A stretch of 55,563 nt of DNA from the NCBI GenBank assembly GCA_039808325.1, contig JBDHSU010000009.1, positions 1 through 55,563 on the forward strand, given 5' to 3'. Position numbers and translations under genes: made by a program. Of this stretch, positions 22,196 to 31,914 are shown in pieces. How positions within the stretch are numbered: position 1 is the stretch's first letter; each line of letters begins with the position of its first letter. Below the pieces are notes generated by a model. It ran no database searches. It was not told where the DNA came from and saw nothing but the letters and a program-made list of their open reading frames with translations. The stretch comes from JAFKKS01 sp039808325 (GTDB taxonomy: Bacteria > Pseudomonadota > Alphaproteobacteria > Rhizobiales > Xanthobacteraceae).

Positions 22196-24556
22196 ATGAG
22201 CGCGACCGGAATCGGCGCCTCGGTGCGCCGTAAAGAGGATTTCCGCTTCATCACGGGCAAAGGCCATTACACCGACGACATCAGCCGGCCCGGACAGACC
22301 TACGCTTATTTCCTGCGCTCGCCGCACGCTCACGCGAAGATCAAGCGCATCGACAAGGCGGCGGCCGAAAAGATGCCGGGCGTGCTCGGCGTTCTCGACG
22401 GCGCGGAGATGCAGGCCGACAAGATCGGCAACCTCATCTGCGGCTGGATGATCCATTCCAAGGACGGCTCGCCGATGAAGATGGCGCCGCATCCGGCGCT
22501 GGCGGTCGGCAAGGTCTGCTACGTCGGCGACCCGGTAGTCGTTGTCGTCGCCGAGACCTTGGCGCAGGCGAAGGACGCCGCCGAGAAGGTCGTCGTCGAC
22601 TACGAGGAACTGCCTGCCGTCGTCGATTGCGCCAAGGCGAAGGGCGCGACGCAGATTCACGAGGTCGCGTCCGACAACGTGATCTTCGACTGGCATCTCG
22701 GCGACAAGGCGAAGACCGACGTCGCTTTCGCCTCCGCCAAGCACGTCACCAAACTCGACATCTACAACAACCGCCTGGCGCCGAACGCGATCGAGCCGCG
22801 CGCCGCGATCGGCGAGTACGATACGGGGTCGGAGAGCTTCACGCTCTGGAACACCTCGCAGAACCCGCACGTTGCGCGCCTCGTCATCGCCGCCTTTGTC
22901 GGCATGGCGCCGGAGAACAAGCTGCGCGTTATCGCGCCGGATGTTGGCGGCGGCTTCGGTTCGAAAATCTTCATCTACAACGAGGAGGTTGTGGCGCTGT
23001 GGGCCTCGAAGCGCGTCGGCCGTCCGGTGAAGTGGACGGCGGAGCGGTCGGAGTCCTTTCTCAACGACGCGCACGGCCGCGACCATGCGACCCACGCCGA
23101 GATGGCGTTCGACGCCGACGGAAAAATCTTAGGGCTACGCGCCCACACCATCGCCAATCTCGGCGCCTATATGTCGACATTCTCGTCGTCGGTGCCGACC
23201 TATCTCTACGCGACGCTTCTCTCGGGGCAGTACGCGATTCCGCAGATCTACTGCGAGGTCGACGCCGTCTACACCAACACCGCGCCCGTCGACGCCTATC
23301 GCGGCGCCGGGCGTCCGGAAGCCGCGTTCGTCGTCGAGCGTCTGATGGAAGTCGGCGCGCGCGAGATGGGGATTGACCCCGCCGACCTGCGCCGGCGCAA
23401 TTTCGTGAAGAGCTTCCCGCACCAGACGCCGGTGATCATGGCCTACGACACCGGCGATTTCGACGCGTCGCTGAAGAAGGCGATGGAGCTTGCCGACTAC
23501 AAGAACTTCGGCAAGCGCAAGCGTGAAGCCGAGCGGCGCGGCAAGCTGCGCGGCATCGGTTTCTCCGCCTATATCGAGGCTTGCGGCATCGCTCCCTCGC
23601 AGGCGGTCGGCTCGCTCGGCGCCGGCGTCGGCTTATGGGAATCCGCCGAGGTGCGGGTCAATCCGACCGGCTCTGTCGAGGTGCTTACCGGCTCGCATGC
23701 GCATGGGCAGGGGCACGAGACGACCTTCGCGCAACTCGTCTCCGAGCGTCTCGGCATTCCGATCGAGAGCATCAGCATCGTGCATGGCGACACCGACAAG
23801 GTGCAGTTCGGCATGGGCACCTATGGCTCGCGTTCCGGCGCCGTCGGCATGTCGGCGATCGTCAAGGCGCTCGACAAGGTCGAGGCGAAGGCGAAGAAGG
23901 TCGCCGCGCACATGATGGAAGCGGCGGAAGGCGACATCGAATTCAAGGACGGCAAGTTCACCGTCGCCGGCACCGACAAGTCGGCGGCCTGGGGCGATGT
24001 CGCGCTCAACGCCTATATCGCGCACAAATTCTCCGGGCAGGAACTCGAGCCCGGGCTGAAGGAGGGCGCGTTCTACGATCCGACCAACTTCACGTTCCCG
24101 GCCGGTTGCCATATCTGCGAAGTCGAGATCGATCCGACAACCGGCGTGACGGAGATCGTCAACTGGAGCGCGGTCGACGATTTCGGGGTCGTCATCAACC
24201 CGATGATCGTCGAAGGCCAGGTGCATGGCGGCGTCGCACAGGGCATCGGGCAGGCGATGATCGAGCACGCGATCTACGACGACAACGGCCAGCCCGTGAC
24301 CGGCTCGTTCATGGATTACGCGATGCCGCGCGCGCACAATCTGCCGTCGTTCAAGGTTGGCATGACGACGACGAAATGCCCGTCCAACCCGCTCGGCATG
24401 AAGGGATGCGGCGAGGCGGGCGCCATCGCGGCGCCGGCGGCCGTCATCAACGCGATCACCGATGCCATCGGGACGGAGAATATCGCCATGCCTGCGAACG
24501 CCGCGACGGTGTGGGCGGCGATCCAGAAAATACAGCCGCGGGCCGCGGCGGAGTGA
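22196..24556 (+). CDS. coxL: Xanthine oxidase-family Mo subunit, CoxL form II
   Basis: Large molybdopterin-binding subunit, 786 residues. It has the N-terminal VRRKEDFRFITGKGHYTDD, the VGGGFGSK motif and the C-terminal GCGEAGAIAAPAA block of the family. The active-site loop reads AYRGAGR (367-373), the form II signature. Genuine aerobic CO dehydrogenases (form I) have AYXCSFR with a catalytic Cys, absent here. So this is a molybdenum hydroxylase of unknown substrate; form II proteins are often annotated as CODH without proof. Start is ATG 22196 with CAGGGAGGGA upstream; an earlier in-frame ATG at 22163 lacks one. Maturation genes coxD/E/F are not in the window. Confidence 0.92.
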   Translation: MSATGIGASVRRKEDFRFITGKGHYTDDISRPGQTYAYFLRSPHAHAKIKRIDKAAAEKMPGVLGVLDGAEMQADKIGNLICGWMIHSKDGSPMKMAPHPALAVGKVCYVGDPVVVVVAETLAQAKDAAEKVVVDYEELPAVVDCAKAKGATQIHEVASDNVIFDWHLGDKAKTDVAFASAKHVTKLDIYNNRLAPNAIEPRAAIGEYDTGSESFTLWNTSQNPHVARLVIAAFVGMAPENKLRVIAPDVGGGFGSKIFIYNEEVVALWASKRVGRPVKWTAERSESFLNDAHGRDHATHAEMAFDADGKILGLRAHTIANLGAYMSTFSSSVPTYLYATLLSGQYAIPQIYCEVDAVYTNTAPVDAYRGAGRPEAAFVVERLMEVGAREMGIDPADLRRRNFVKSFPHQTPVIMAYDTGDFDASLKKAMELADYKNFGKRKREAERRGKLRGIGFSAYIEACGIAPSQAVGSLGAGVGLWESAEVRVNPTGSVEVLTGSHAHGQGHETTFAQLVSERLGIPIESISIVHGDTDKVQFGMGTYGSRSGAVGMSAIVKALDKVEAKAKKVAAHMMEAAEGDIEFKDGKFTVAGTDKSAAWGDVALNAYIAHKFSGQELEPGLKEGAFYDPTNFTFPAGCHICEVEIDPTTGVTEIVNWSAVDDFGVVINPMIVEGQVHGGVAQGIGQAMIEHAIYDDNGQPVTGSFMDYAMPRAHNLPSFKVGMTTTKCPSNPLGMKGCGEAGAIAAPAAVINAITDAIGTENIAMPANAATVWAAIQKIQPRAAAE

Positions 24557-24613
24557 TCTTGAGTTTTCACGCGCGCTTGCGCGCTGGAGAAGAGATAGCG
24601 ACGGAGACGATGC

Positions 24614-25417
24614 ATGTATGCTTTTGAAGTCCACCGCCCGACGACCGTGCGTCAAGCGGTCAACCTGCTGGCGAAGAACCCCGAGGCGAAGCTGCTGGCC
24701 GGCGGCCATTCGCTGGTACCGGTGATGAAGATGCGCCTCGCATCGCCCTCGGCGCTGATCGACCTCTCGAAGGTCGAAGGGCTCTCAGGCATCGAGGTCG
24801 GCAGCCGCTCCGTGACCATCGGCGCGATGACGCGGCATCGCGACGTCGCCCGCTCGCCGGAACTGCATCAGGCGATGCCGGCGCTCGCCTCCGTTCCGGA
24901 TTCGATCGGCGATCCGCATGTGCGCAATCGCGGCACCATCGGCGGCTCGATCGCCAACAACGACCCGAACGCGGATTATCCCGCCGCCTGCCTCGGCCTC
25001 GGCGCGACCATCATCACCAACAAGCGCAAGATCCCGGCCGACGAGTATTTCCAGGGCATGTTCGACACGGCGCTGGAGCCCGACGAGATCATCACCAAGG
25101 TATCATTCCCGATCGCCAAGAAGGCAGGCTACGAGAAGTTCAAGCACCCAGCATCCGGCTTCGCGCTCGTCGGCGTTTTCGTCTCGAAGCGTGGGTCGGA
25201 GATCCGCGTGGCCGTCACGGGCGCGGGCGCCAATGGCGTCTTTCGCGCCACCGCCTTCGAGGAGGCGCTGAAGAAGCGCTTCCATCCGAAGTCGCTCGAT
25301 GGCGTGACTCTCTTGCCGGACCTGATGAACAGCGACATCCACGCCGGCAAGGACTATCGCGCGCATCTCGTCGGCGTGATGGCCCGGCGCGCGCTTGCCA
25401 AGGCCGTGGCGGGTTAA
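24614..25417 (+). CDS. coxM: Xanthine dehydrogenase-family FAD subunit (CoxM-like)
   Basis: Medium flavin subunit, 267 residues, receiving electrons from the [2Fe-2S] subunit. The two FAD motifs of the family are present: AGGHSL (near residue 35) and TIGGSIANNDPNADYP (near residue 110). The second differs from the TIGGSLAHADP form of classical CoxM by Asn for His, as is common in related proteins. It follows coxL by 57 bases. The order coxG-coxS-coxL-coxM differs from the coxMSL order of Oligotropha. Confidence 0.92.
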   Translation: MYAFEVHRPTTVRQAVNLLAKNPEAKLLAGGHSLVPVMKMRLASPSALIDLSKVEGLSGIEVGSRSVTIGAMTRHRDVARSPELHQAMPALASVPDSIGDPHVRNRGTIGGSIANNDPNADYPAACLGLGATIITNKRKIPADEYFQGMFDTALEPDEIITKVSFPIAKKAGYEKFKHPASGFALVGVFVSKRGSEIRVAVTGAGANGVFRATAFEEALKKRFHPKSLDGVTLLPDLMNSDIHAGKDYRAHLVGVMARRALAKAVAG

Positions 25418-25594
25418 TTCCTCGTCCTTGCGCGGCGGCCCTTATCAGCCAGCGCGCAGTGTCTCGGGGAGCGCGCGACAGCCGGTGCAAGGCGCCCATG
25501 TCGCGGGGCGTGGCTCGGCGGAATCGTCAGGCTCTCGACGATGCTCGGGCCATTTGGATCATGTTATTCTGTCGCGACGGGACAGAGGGGACGC

Positions 25595-25891
25595 ATGCAT
25601 ATCGTGATGCTGATTGCCTTCGGATTGCTCGCGCTTGCCGCCTTCGTGGCGATCGGCAGGGCTCTCGGCAGTCGCGGCGTTTCCTACAGCGCGCCGAAGC
25701 TTTTCATCTGGGTATGGTTCGCGGCGTCGCTGCTGAACGGCGCCATCGGGGTCGTCGGCGCAGGCGTTCCGCTGATCAATGAGATCGGCGCCTTTATTCC
25801 GATCTTCGGTATCCCTGCGGGTATCGCGTGGTGGCTTGTCCACGCGGCCACTGCCGCGGCACGGCGCGCCGCGACGCCAGCCGGTGGGTAG
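25595..25891 (+). CDS. Small three-helix membrane protein
   Basis: A 98-residue hydrophobic protein with predicted helices near 2-21, 34-55 and 64-87 and a short basic/Ala-rich C terminus. The ATG at 25595 follows ACAGAGGGGACGC, a good ribosome binding site. I do not recognise the family. It stands 177 bases after coxM; that gap shows no clear feature. It converges on the single-helix membrane protein gene at 25944-26294. Confidence 0.65.
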   Translation: MHIVMLIAFGLLALAAFVAIGRALGSRGVSYSAPKLFIWVWFAASLLNGAIGVVGAGVPLINEIGAFIPIFGIPAGIAWWLVHAATAAARRAATPAGG

Positions 25892-25943
25892 CGCGATCTG
25901 CCTCGGAGCCTTTTCCAGCGACGTGGACACCGGGACGCGGCGG

Positions 25944-26294
25944 CTACTTCTTCGCCTGACCGTTCTTCTGGTCGGCGCCGGTATTCTGCTGGTTGTCGGA
26001 GGAGGCCGGAGCGCTCGCCTGGCCGGACGCCGGCGGTGTCGCGGTGCTGGCTGTCTGGCTGGTTTCCGTGGGGGACTGCGCCGTCTCCGGGCGCTGATCG
26101 TTGAGGCCATACATGACCACGAAAAGGATGACGAGCGCCGCGATCGAGGTGATCACGATCTGGGTTTTGGTGGCCCGCCCCTCGGACAGCCGCAGTTCCG
26201 GATCGGGTTGGAAAGTATTGTCCTGCGTGACAGGACCCTCCTCGACGGGGCCGGGGGCGCTTGGGTTGTCCGGATTATGAGAGGCTTCGGTCAT
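25944..26294 (-). CDS. Single-pass membrane hypothetical protein
   Basis: A 116-residue protein with an acidic, Pro-rich N-terminal cytoplasmic region (1-40), one membrane helix (about 45-63, IVITSIAALVILFVVMYGL) and a Thr/Ser/Pro/Gln-rich low-complexity tail that would extend into the periplasm. Start ATG 26292-26294 has CTGGAG eight bases upstream. Similar short proteins are common in Bradyrhizobium relatives from memory; no function is known. It is divergent from the 2-hydroxyacid dehydrogenase gene. Confidence 0.7.
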   Translation of the reverse strand: MTEASHNPDNPSAPGPVEEGPVTQDNTFQPDPELRLSEGRATKTQIVITSIAALVILFVVMYGLNDQRPETAQSPTETSQTASTATPPASGQASAPASSDNQQNTGADQKNGQAKK

Positions 26295-26458
26295 GGTTGG
26301 CTCCAGTTTCTGGGAAAATGCCGCGCGAGGGCCGATGTTCCATCGGTGAACGGCTTTCGCGTTGCGGCGGATGCGTTAAGGAGAGGCGCCACGATTGCGA
26401 GGAAAGCCATGACCTCCCGTCCGCCCCTCTCTTGCCCCGTTTTTCCCGGTGCGCGGCC

Positions 26459-27526
26459 ATGAACGCGCGCCGCAAGGCGGTCCGCACGGACCAGGAACTG
26501 GAATGCCCCAGGATCGACGCGGCGCTGTGTGACGCCGGGCTCGACTTGGTGCTCATTCCGGACGGCGCCGGCGAGAACGCGCTGATCGATGCGGTCGCTG
26601 ACGCGGAGCTTCTGCTGATGTGCTACACGCCGATCACCGCACGGGTGATCGCGGCGGCGCCGAAACTCAAAGGCATCGTCAAATACGGCGTCGGCGTCGA
26701 CGCAATCGACATCGCGGCGGCGCGCGCACGGCGCATTCCGGTCGTCAACGTGCCCGAATACGCCGAGGAGACGGTCGCTGAGGGCGCCTTTGCGCTGATG
26801 ATCGCGCTCGCCAAGAAGGTGCAGCCGATCGGCCGCGAGATGTCTGCGCAAGGCTGGGCTTGGCCGACGCCGCGCTGGCTCGGCAACGATCTCGCCGGCA
26901 AGACGCTGGCGCTGGTCGGCGCCGGCAAGATCGGCCGCAGCATGGCGCGCATGGGCGGCGCCGGCTTTCGCATGCGCGTTCTCGGCTTCGATCCGAATGT
27001 GAGCGCCGAGACGATGGCAGCGGCCGGCATCGAGAAGTGCGACGATCTGCACGCGATGCTTGCGCAAGCGGATTTCGTCTCCATCCACGCGGTGCTCAAC
27101 GATCAGTCGCGCGGCTTGGTCGATGCGGCCGCGCTGGCGGCGATGAAGCCGAGCGCGTTTCTCGTCAATGTTGCGCGCGGCGCGATCGTCGATGAAATGG
27201 CGTTGTTGCGCGCACTGCAGGACAAGCGCATCGCGGGCGTGGCGCTCGACGTCTACAGCGCGGAGCCATTGGCGCTCAGCGGCCATCCGCTCAGCGCGCT
27301 GTTCGGCATGGACAACGTCATCCTGTTCCCGCACCTGACGTTCTATACGGCGGAGGCGATGGCGCGCCTCGAGGAGGACACGCTCGCGCGCTGCTTCGAG
27401 ATTCTCGAAGGGCGGCCGGTCGAGATTCGCTCGCGCGATCCGCGCTTGCGCGCGCAGGAGCACGGCGTGGCTTTCGTCGACCAAGTCCAGGCGGTGGACC
27501 GGGAGCGGGGGGAGACTGGCCGATGA
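26459..27526 (+). CDS. D-isomer specific 2-hydroxyacid dehydrogenase (SerA-like)
   Basis: NAD-dependent dehydrogenase of 355 residues. It has the Rossmann motif GAGKIG (154-159) with the acidic end of the second strand at Asp178 (GFDPN), and the catalytic Arg240 (NVARGAIVDE), Glu269 (YSAEPL) and His292 (FPHLTFYT). It lacks the ACT domain of 3-phosphoglycerate dehydrogenase, so it may act on another hydroxy acid. I start at ATG 26459 (MNARRKAVRT), where homology begins; the frame is open for 66 codons upstream without family-like sequence. Its stop overlaps the next start (ATGA), so it is likely co-translated with the VOC protein. Confidence 0.88.
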   Translation: MNARRKAVRTDQELECPRIDAALCDAGLDLVLIPDGAGENALIDAVADAELLLMCYTPITARVIAAAPKLKGIVKYGVGVDAIDIAAARARRIPVVNVPEYAEETVAEGAFALMIALAKKVQPIGREMSAQGWAWPTPRWLGNDLAGKTLALVGAGKIGRSMARMGGAGFRMRVLGFDPNVSAETMAAAGIEKCDDLHAMLAQADFVSIHAVLNDQSRGLVDAAALAAMKPSAFLVNVARGAIVDEMALLRALQDKRIAGVALDVYSAEPLALSGHPLSALFGMDNVILFPHLTFYTAEAMARLEEDTLARCFEILEGRPVEIRSRDPRLRAQEHGVAFVDQVQAVDRERGETGR

Positions 27527-28449
27527 TCGCAACGCAACTGCCGACCGAGGACCAAGTGTTCCTCGATCATGTCGGTTTCTTCGTTCGTGACCTCGAGGAA
27601 GCCGGCCGGCAGTTGACGCGCCTCGGATTCGATCTGTCGCCGATCAACCTGCAGCAGAACGCGGACGCGCAGGGGACGCTGCGCCCGTCGGGAACCTCCA
27701 ACCGTTTGGCGGTGACCGGGCTCGGCTTTCTCGAGGTGCTGGCGGCGACGCATGACACGCCGCTCGCCACAGCGCTGAAAACCGAGCTGGAGCGCTACGA
27801 CGGCCTGCATCTCATCGCATTTTCGCATGCCGATATTCCGGCGCAGCGCCGGCGGCTCGTGGCCGACGGATTTGCGATGCAGGAGGTGGTCAATCTGCGA
27901 CGCCATAAGACGGTCGACGGCGTCGAGCGCGAGGTGCGCTGGTCGGTGTTGCGGCCGCAGTCCGGCGTGATGCCGGAGGGCCGCGTCCAGTTCGCTTATT
28001 GCCATACGCCCGATCTGACCTGGGCGCCCGATGCCAAGGCGCCGCCGAACGGCGCGCAGGCGCTGACCGACACCGTGTTGATCGTCGCCGACCGCAAGGA
28101 AGCGGCGACGCGCTTCGCGCGCTATGCCGGCCGCGCATCGGCGGACGATGGAACGTCCGCGCGCCTTTCGCTCGATCGCGGCGCGCTGCTGTTCGTCGAG
28201 CCGGCCGAAGCAGATGCCGTGCTGCCGGCGCTCCCCCGCGACGCCGTGCCGCGGATGGCCGGGCAGGCGATCGCGGCCGATCTGGCCGCGACCCGCGCGG
28301 CGCTCGCGCGCGGAGCTGTGAACGCGTTATGGGCCGACGGCGACCTGATCTGCGTCGGGCCGGAGAATGCGCTCGGCAGTTGCCTGCTGTTCCACGCGGC
28401 GTCGGTCACGGATCCGTGGCGGGAATTTCAGCGGCGTGCGCGGCGCTAA
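27523..28449 (+). CDS. VOC / glyoxalase-like protein
   Basis: A 308-residue protein with a vicinal-oxygen-chelate (glyoxalase_3-like) N-terminal half: LDHVGFFVRDLEEAGRQLTRLGF (His16 region, split by position), FLEVLAA and LHLIAFSHAD, and a second, weaker repeat from about residue 185 (TDTVLIVADRKEAATRFARYAG). Its overlap with the hydroxyacid dehydrogenase gene implies a shared pathway, possibly catabolism of an aromatic or keto acid. No catalytic activity can be assigned; it could be a dioxygenase, isomerase or binding protein. Confidence 0.75.
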   Translation: MIATQLPTEDQVFLDHVGFFVRDLEEAGRQLTRLGFDLSPINLQQNADAQGTLRPSGTSNRLAVTGLGFLEVLAATHDTPLATALKTELERYDGLHLIAFSHADIPAQRRRLVADGFAMQEVVNLRRHKTVDGVEREVRWSVLRPQSGVMPEGRVQFAYCHTPDLTWAPDAKAPPNGAQALTDTVLIVADRKEAATRFARYAGRASADDGTSARLSLDRGALLFVEPAEADAVLPALPRDAVPRMAGQAIAADLAATRAALARGAVNALWADGDLICVGPENALGSCLLFHAASVTDPWREFQRRARR

Positions 28450-28462
28450 ATCGCGCGGCCGT

Positions 28463-28912
28463 TCACCACTCGTCGGGGCAGGGATCGATCATCATCCAAA
28501 GGTCCCAGCCGTAGCGGATCTTCTTCATGGTCGTGGTGAGGCCGCCGTGCTTGGCGATCCATTTTTTCACCGTCGCCGGATAGTACGACATCAGGTCGGC
28601 GGTGCCCGACGCGCTCGTCACCTTCACGCCGAAGGTCCAAGCCTTGTCGATGTAGGCCTGGTGGAAGCCGAGACTTGCCTTCGGTGTCACGCAGACGCGG
28701 TTGAGCGGCACGATGCCGAGGAGGAGCGTGCAGGCGGAATTGCAGATGCCGTTGATGACGACGCGCTCGCCCTTGTCACGGATTTTCGCGAAGCGTGCCT
28801 TGTACTGCTCCACAAGGCCGCCATGGTCGCGTGTGATGACGTAGGTCGCGCGCGCCGGCGTCGCGGCCGCGAACGTCACCAGGGCTGCCAGCAACACAAT
28901 CGGTCGGATCAT
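28463..28912 (-). CDS. Secreted compact ClpP/crotonase-like hypothetical protein
   Basis: A 149-residue protein with a signal peptide (MIRPIVLLAALVTFAAATPARA, cleavage near residue 22). The mature part has GERVVINGICNSACTLLLG (51-66 region) and ASLGFHQAY (79-87). A Ser in a C-N-S-A-C context followed about 25 residues later by GFHQ resembles the nucleophile and base of periplasmic ClpP-like proteins (COG3904-type), so Ser59 and His84 are candidates. Two cysteines flank the Ser and could form a disulfide. Function unknown. It converges on the VOC gene with 13 bases between stops. Confidence 0.72.
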   Translation of the reverse strand: MIRPIVLLAALVTFAAATPARATYVITRDHGGLVEQYKARFAKIRDKGERVVINGICNSACTLLLGIVPLNRVCVTPKASLGFHQAYIDKAWTFGVKVTSASGTADLMSYYPATVKKWIAKHGGLTTTMKKIRYGWDLWMMIDPCPDEW

Positions 28913-29078
28913 CGGCTCGCGTGTTCTGTCGCGTTTTCTCGGTCCGGGTCGCGCCGGCGCGCCGTGGGCTGGCGCAGGCCCACGCTCTCGGTTCCCGGAT
29001 AGAAATTACCGCTCACCACGGCAAAAGTTAGCCCGGCGGGGCTTTACGAGCGGTTAAGCATGTTGGCCCGCACGGTGG

Positions 29079-29524
29079 TCAGGCGGTCTTGCCGCGCCCG
29101 GGCAGGACCATTTGGGTCTGGGTGATCAAGGCAGCCAGTTTTCCGTCGCCGCGGGTGACCCGCGTCTGCCAGACCATGGTGGAGCGCCCCCGATGCAGCG
29201 GTGTGCAGACACCGCGGGCGGTGTCGCCGAGCGGGATGGCGGCGAAGAAGTTCGTCTTGCTCTCGACGGTGGTCGTGCCGGCGCCCTCGGGCAGGTTGAT
29301 GAAGGTGGCCGCGCCGCCGAGATCGTCGGCGAAGGCCATGATGGCGCCCCCGTGCATCACGCCGTTGCGGTTGCCGTGCTCCGGGCGGATCAGAAGTTCC
29401 GCCACGACCATGTCCTTGGTGGCGTAAACGACCTCGCTGCCGAGCAGTTGGGAGAAGGCCGGCTGCATCTCGTGGATCAGCCGGGTGAACTTCGGGTCGG
29501 AGGGGGGAAGATCGGCGAGACTCA

Positions 29525-29525
<1 letters not shown>
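29079..29525 (-). CDS. PaaI-type hotdog thioesterase
   Basis: A 148-residue single hotdog-fold protein with the PaaI/YbgC-like motif NGVMHGGAIMAFADDLGG (near residue 55) and TTTVESKTNFFAAIP, typical of acyl-CoA thioesterases. Its ATG overlaps the stop of the formaldehyde dehydrogenase gene (ATGA on the minus strand), so the two are translationally coupled. That makes a role on the S-formylglutathione thioester worth considering, although the family usually acts on acyl-CoA. Confidence 0.85.
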
Positions 29526-30652
<1,127 letters not shown>

Positions 30653-30873
30653 ATCGTAATCCCTCGATTCTCAATTCCGCCGGATACTGGCGCGCGGCGA
30701 ACCGGATTGCCAAGTCCATAAGCGCAAAATCCGGCGAACGGCTCTTTTGAGAGTCTTCTCAAGGGTTTGTGTCGCGTGGCTCGCGCGGTGGCAGAGGAGC
30801 TTCATAAAATGAGTCAACGCGGCGCCGTGCCGGCCTGGGGACCTCGCCGCCGCGTGGAGGCCATGACAGAAAC

Positions 30874-30902
30874 TTGACAGTCGCGCCGCTGCGGTATCTT
30901 AG
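30874..30902 (+). promoter_or_regulatory. Candidate sigma-70 promoter of fabD
   Basis: A perfect -35 box TTGACA (30874-30879), a 17-base spacer and TCTTAG (30897-30902; TATCTT two bases earlier is an alternative). It lies 26 bases before the fabD start. The rest of the 30653-30927 gap shows nothing recognisable. Confidence 0.5.
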
Positions 30903-30927
30903 GGCCTTTCTCTCGGGGGAAGCGCGA

Positions 30928-31875
30928 ATGTCGGCCGTTTTCATTTGTCCCGGACAGGGCAGCCAATCCGTCGGCATGGGGAAGGCCCTCGCCGATAATT
31001 TCGCGCCCGCGCGCGCCGTGTTCGAGGAGGTCGAAAGCGCCCTCGGCCAGAAGCTCACGGCGATCATGTGGGACGGGCCGGCGGACACGCTCACCCTCAC
31101 GGAGAACGCGCAGCCGGCACTGATGGCGGTTTCGGTCGCGGTGATGCGGGTGCTCGAAGCGGAAGCGGGCGTGTCGCTCGCGCGCGACGCGCGGTTCGTT
31201 GCCGGCCATTCGCTCGGTGAATATTCGGCGCTTGCCGCCGCGAATGCGCTGAGCATTGCCGACACGGCACGGCTGCTGCGCATTCGTGGCCAATCGATGC
31301 AGAAGGCCGTGCCGGTCGGCGTGGGCGCCATGGCAGCGATCCTCGGCCTTGAGTTCGCCGATGCGGCGGCAGCGGCGCAGGAGGCGGCGCAGGGCGAGAT
31401 CTGCCAGGCGGCCAACGACAACGGCGGCGGGCAGGTCGTTCTTTCCGGCGCCAAGGCGGCGGTGGAGCGGGCGATCGAGATCGCCAAGGCCAAGGGCGCG
31501 AAGCGGGCGATGCTGCTGCCGGTGTCCGCCCCCTTCCATTGTGCTCTGATGCAGCCGGCCGCCGACGCCATGGCCGAAGCGCTGGCTAGCGTGTCGATCA
31601 AGGCGCCGGTCGTTCCGGTCGTCGCCAATGTGAAGGCGGCGCCGGTGAGCGACCCGGCGGAGATCATCCGGTGCCTGGTCGCCCAGGTGACGGGTACGGT
31701 GCGTTGGCGCGAATCCGTCGCGTTCATGGCACAGTCCGGCGTTACGACGTTCTACGAGATCGGCGCGGGGAAAGTTCTGACCGGTCTGGTCAAGCGCATC
31801 GCCGACGGCGTGGCCGCTTCCGCCATCGGCAGCCCTGACGATATCGCCGCCTTCACCGCTGCGCGGGCAGCCTGA
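30928..31875 (+). CDS. fabD: Malonyl-CoA:ACP transacylase
   Basis: Transfers malonyl from CoA to acyl carrier protein, starting fatty acid elongation. The 315-residue product has the N-terminal FICPGQGSQ, the nucleophile motif GHSLGEYSA (Ser95) and the catalytic His204 in VSAPFHC. Start is ATG 30928 preceded by GGGGGAAG; an earlier in-frame start at 30874 would lie in the promoter. First gene of fabD-fabG-acpP-fabF, a conserved order in alphaproteobacteria. Confidence 0.96.
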   Translation: MSAVFICPGQGSQSVGMGKALADNFAPARAVFEEVESALGQKLTAIMWDGPADTLTLTENAQPALMAVSVAVMRVLEAEAGVSLARDARFVAGHSLGEYSALAAANALSIADTARLLRIRGQSMQKAVPVGVGAMAAILGLEFADAAAAAQEAAQGEICQAANDNGGGQVVLSGAKAAVERAIEIAKAKGAKRAMLLPVSAPFHCALMQPAADAMAEALASVSIKAPVVPVVANVKAAPVSDPAEIIRCLVAQVTGTVRWRESVAFMAQSGVTTFYEIGAGKVLTGLVKRIADGVAASAIGSPDDIAAFTAARAA

Positions 31876-31914
31876 TTTCCATTTCCGAGAGTTCGGCCGA
31901 AAGGGCCCGTTCGT

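Noticed and set aside
22196..24556. CoxL as a genuine CO dehydrogenase
   Set aside because: The active-site loop is AYRGAGR and the catalytic Cys of form I enzymes is absent.
21479..24709. Long minus-strand open frames
   Set aside because: Antisense to coxS, coxL and coxM, which have all expected cofactor motifs.
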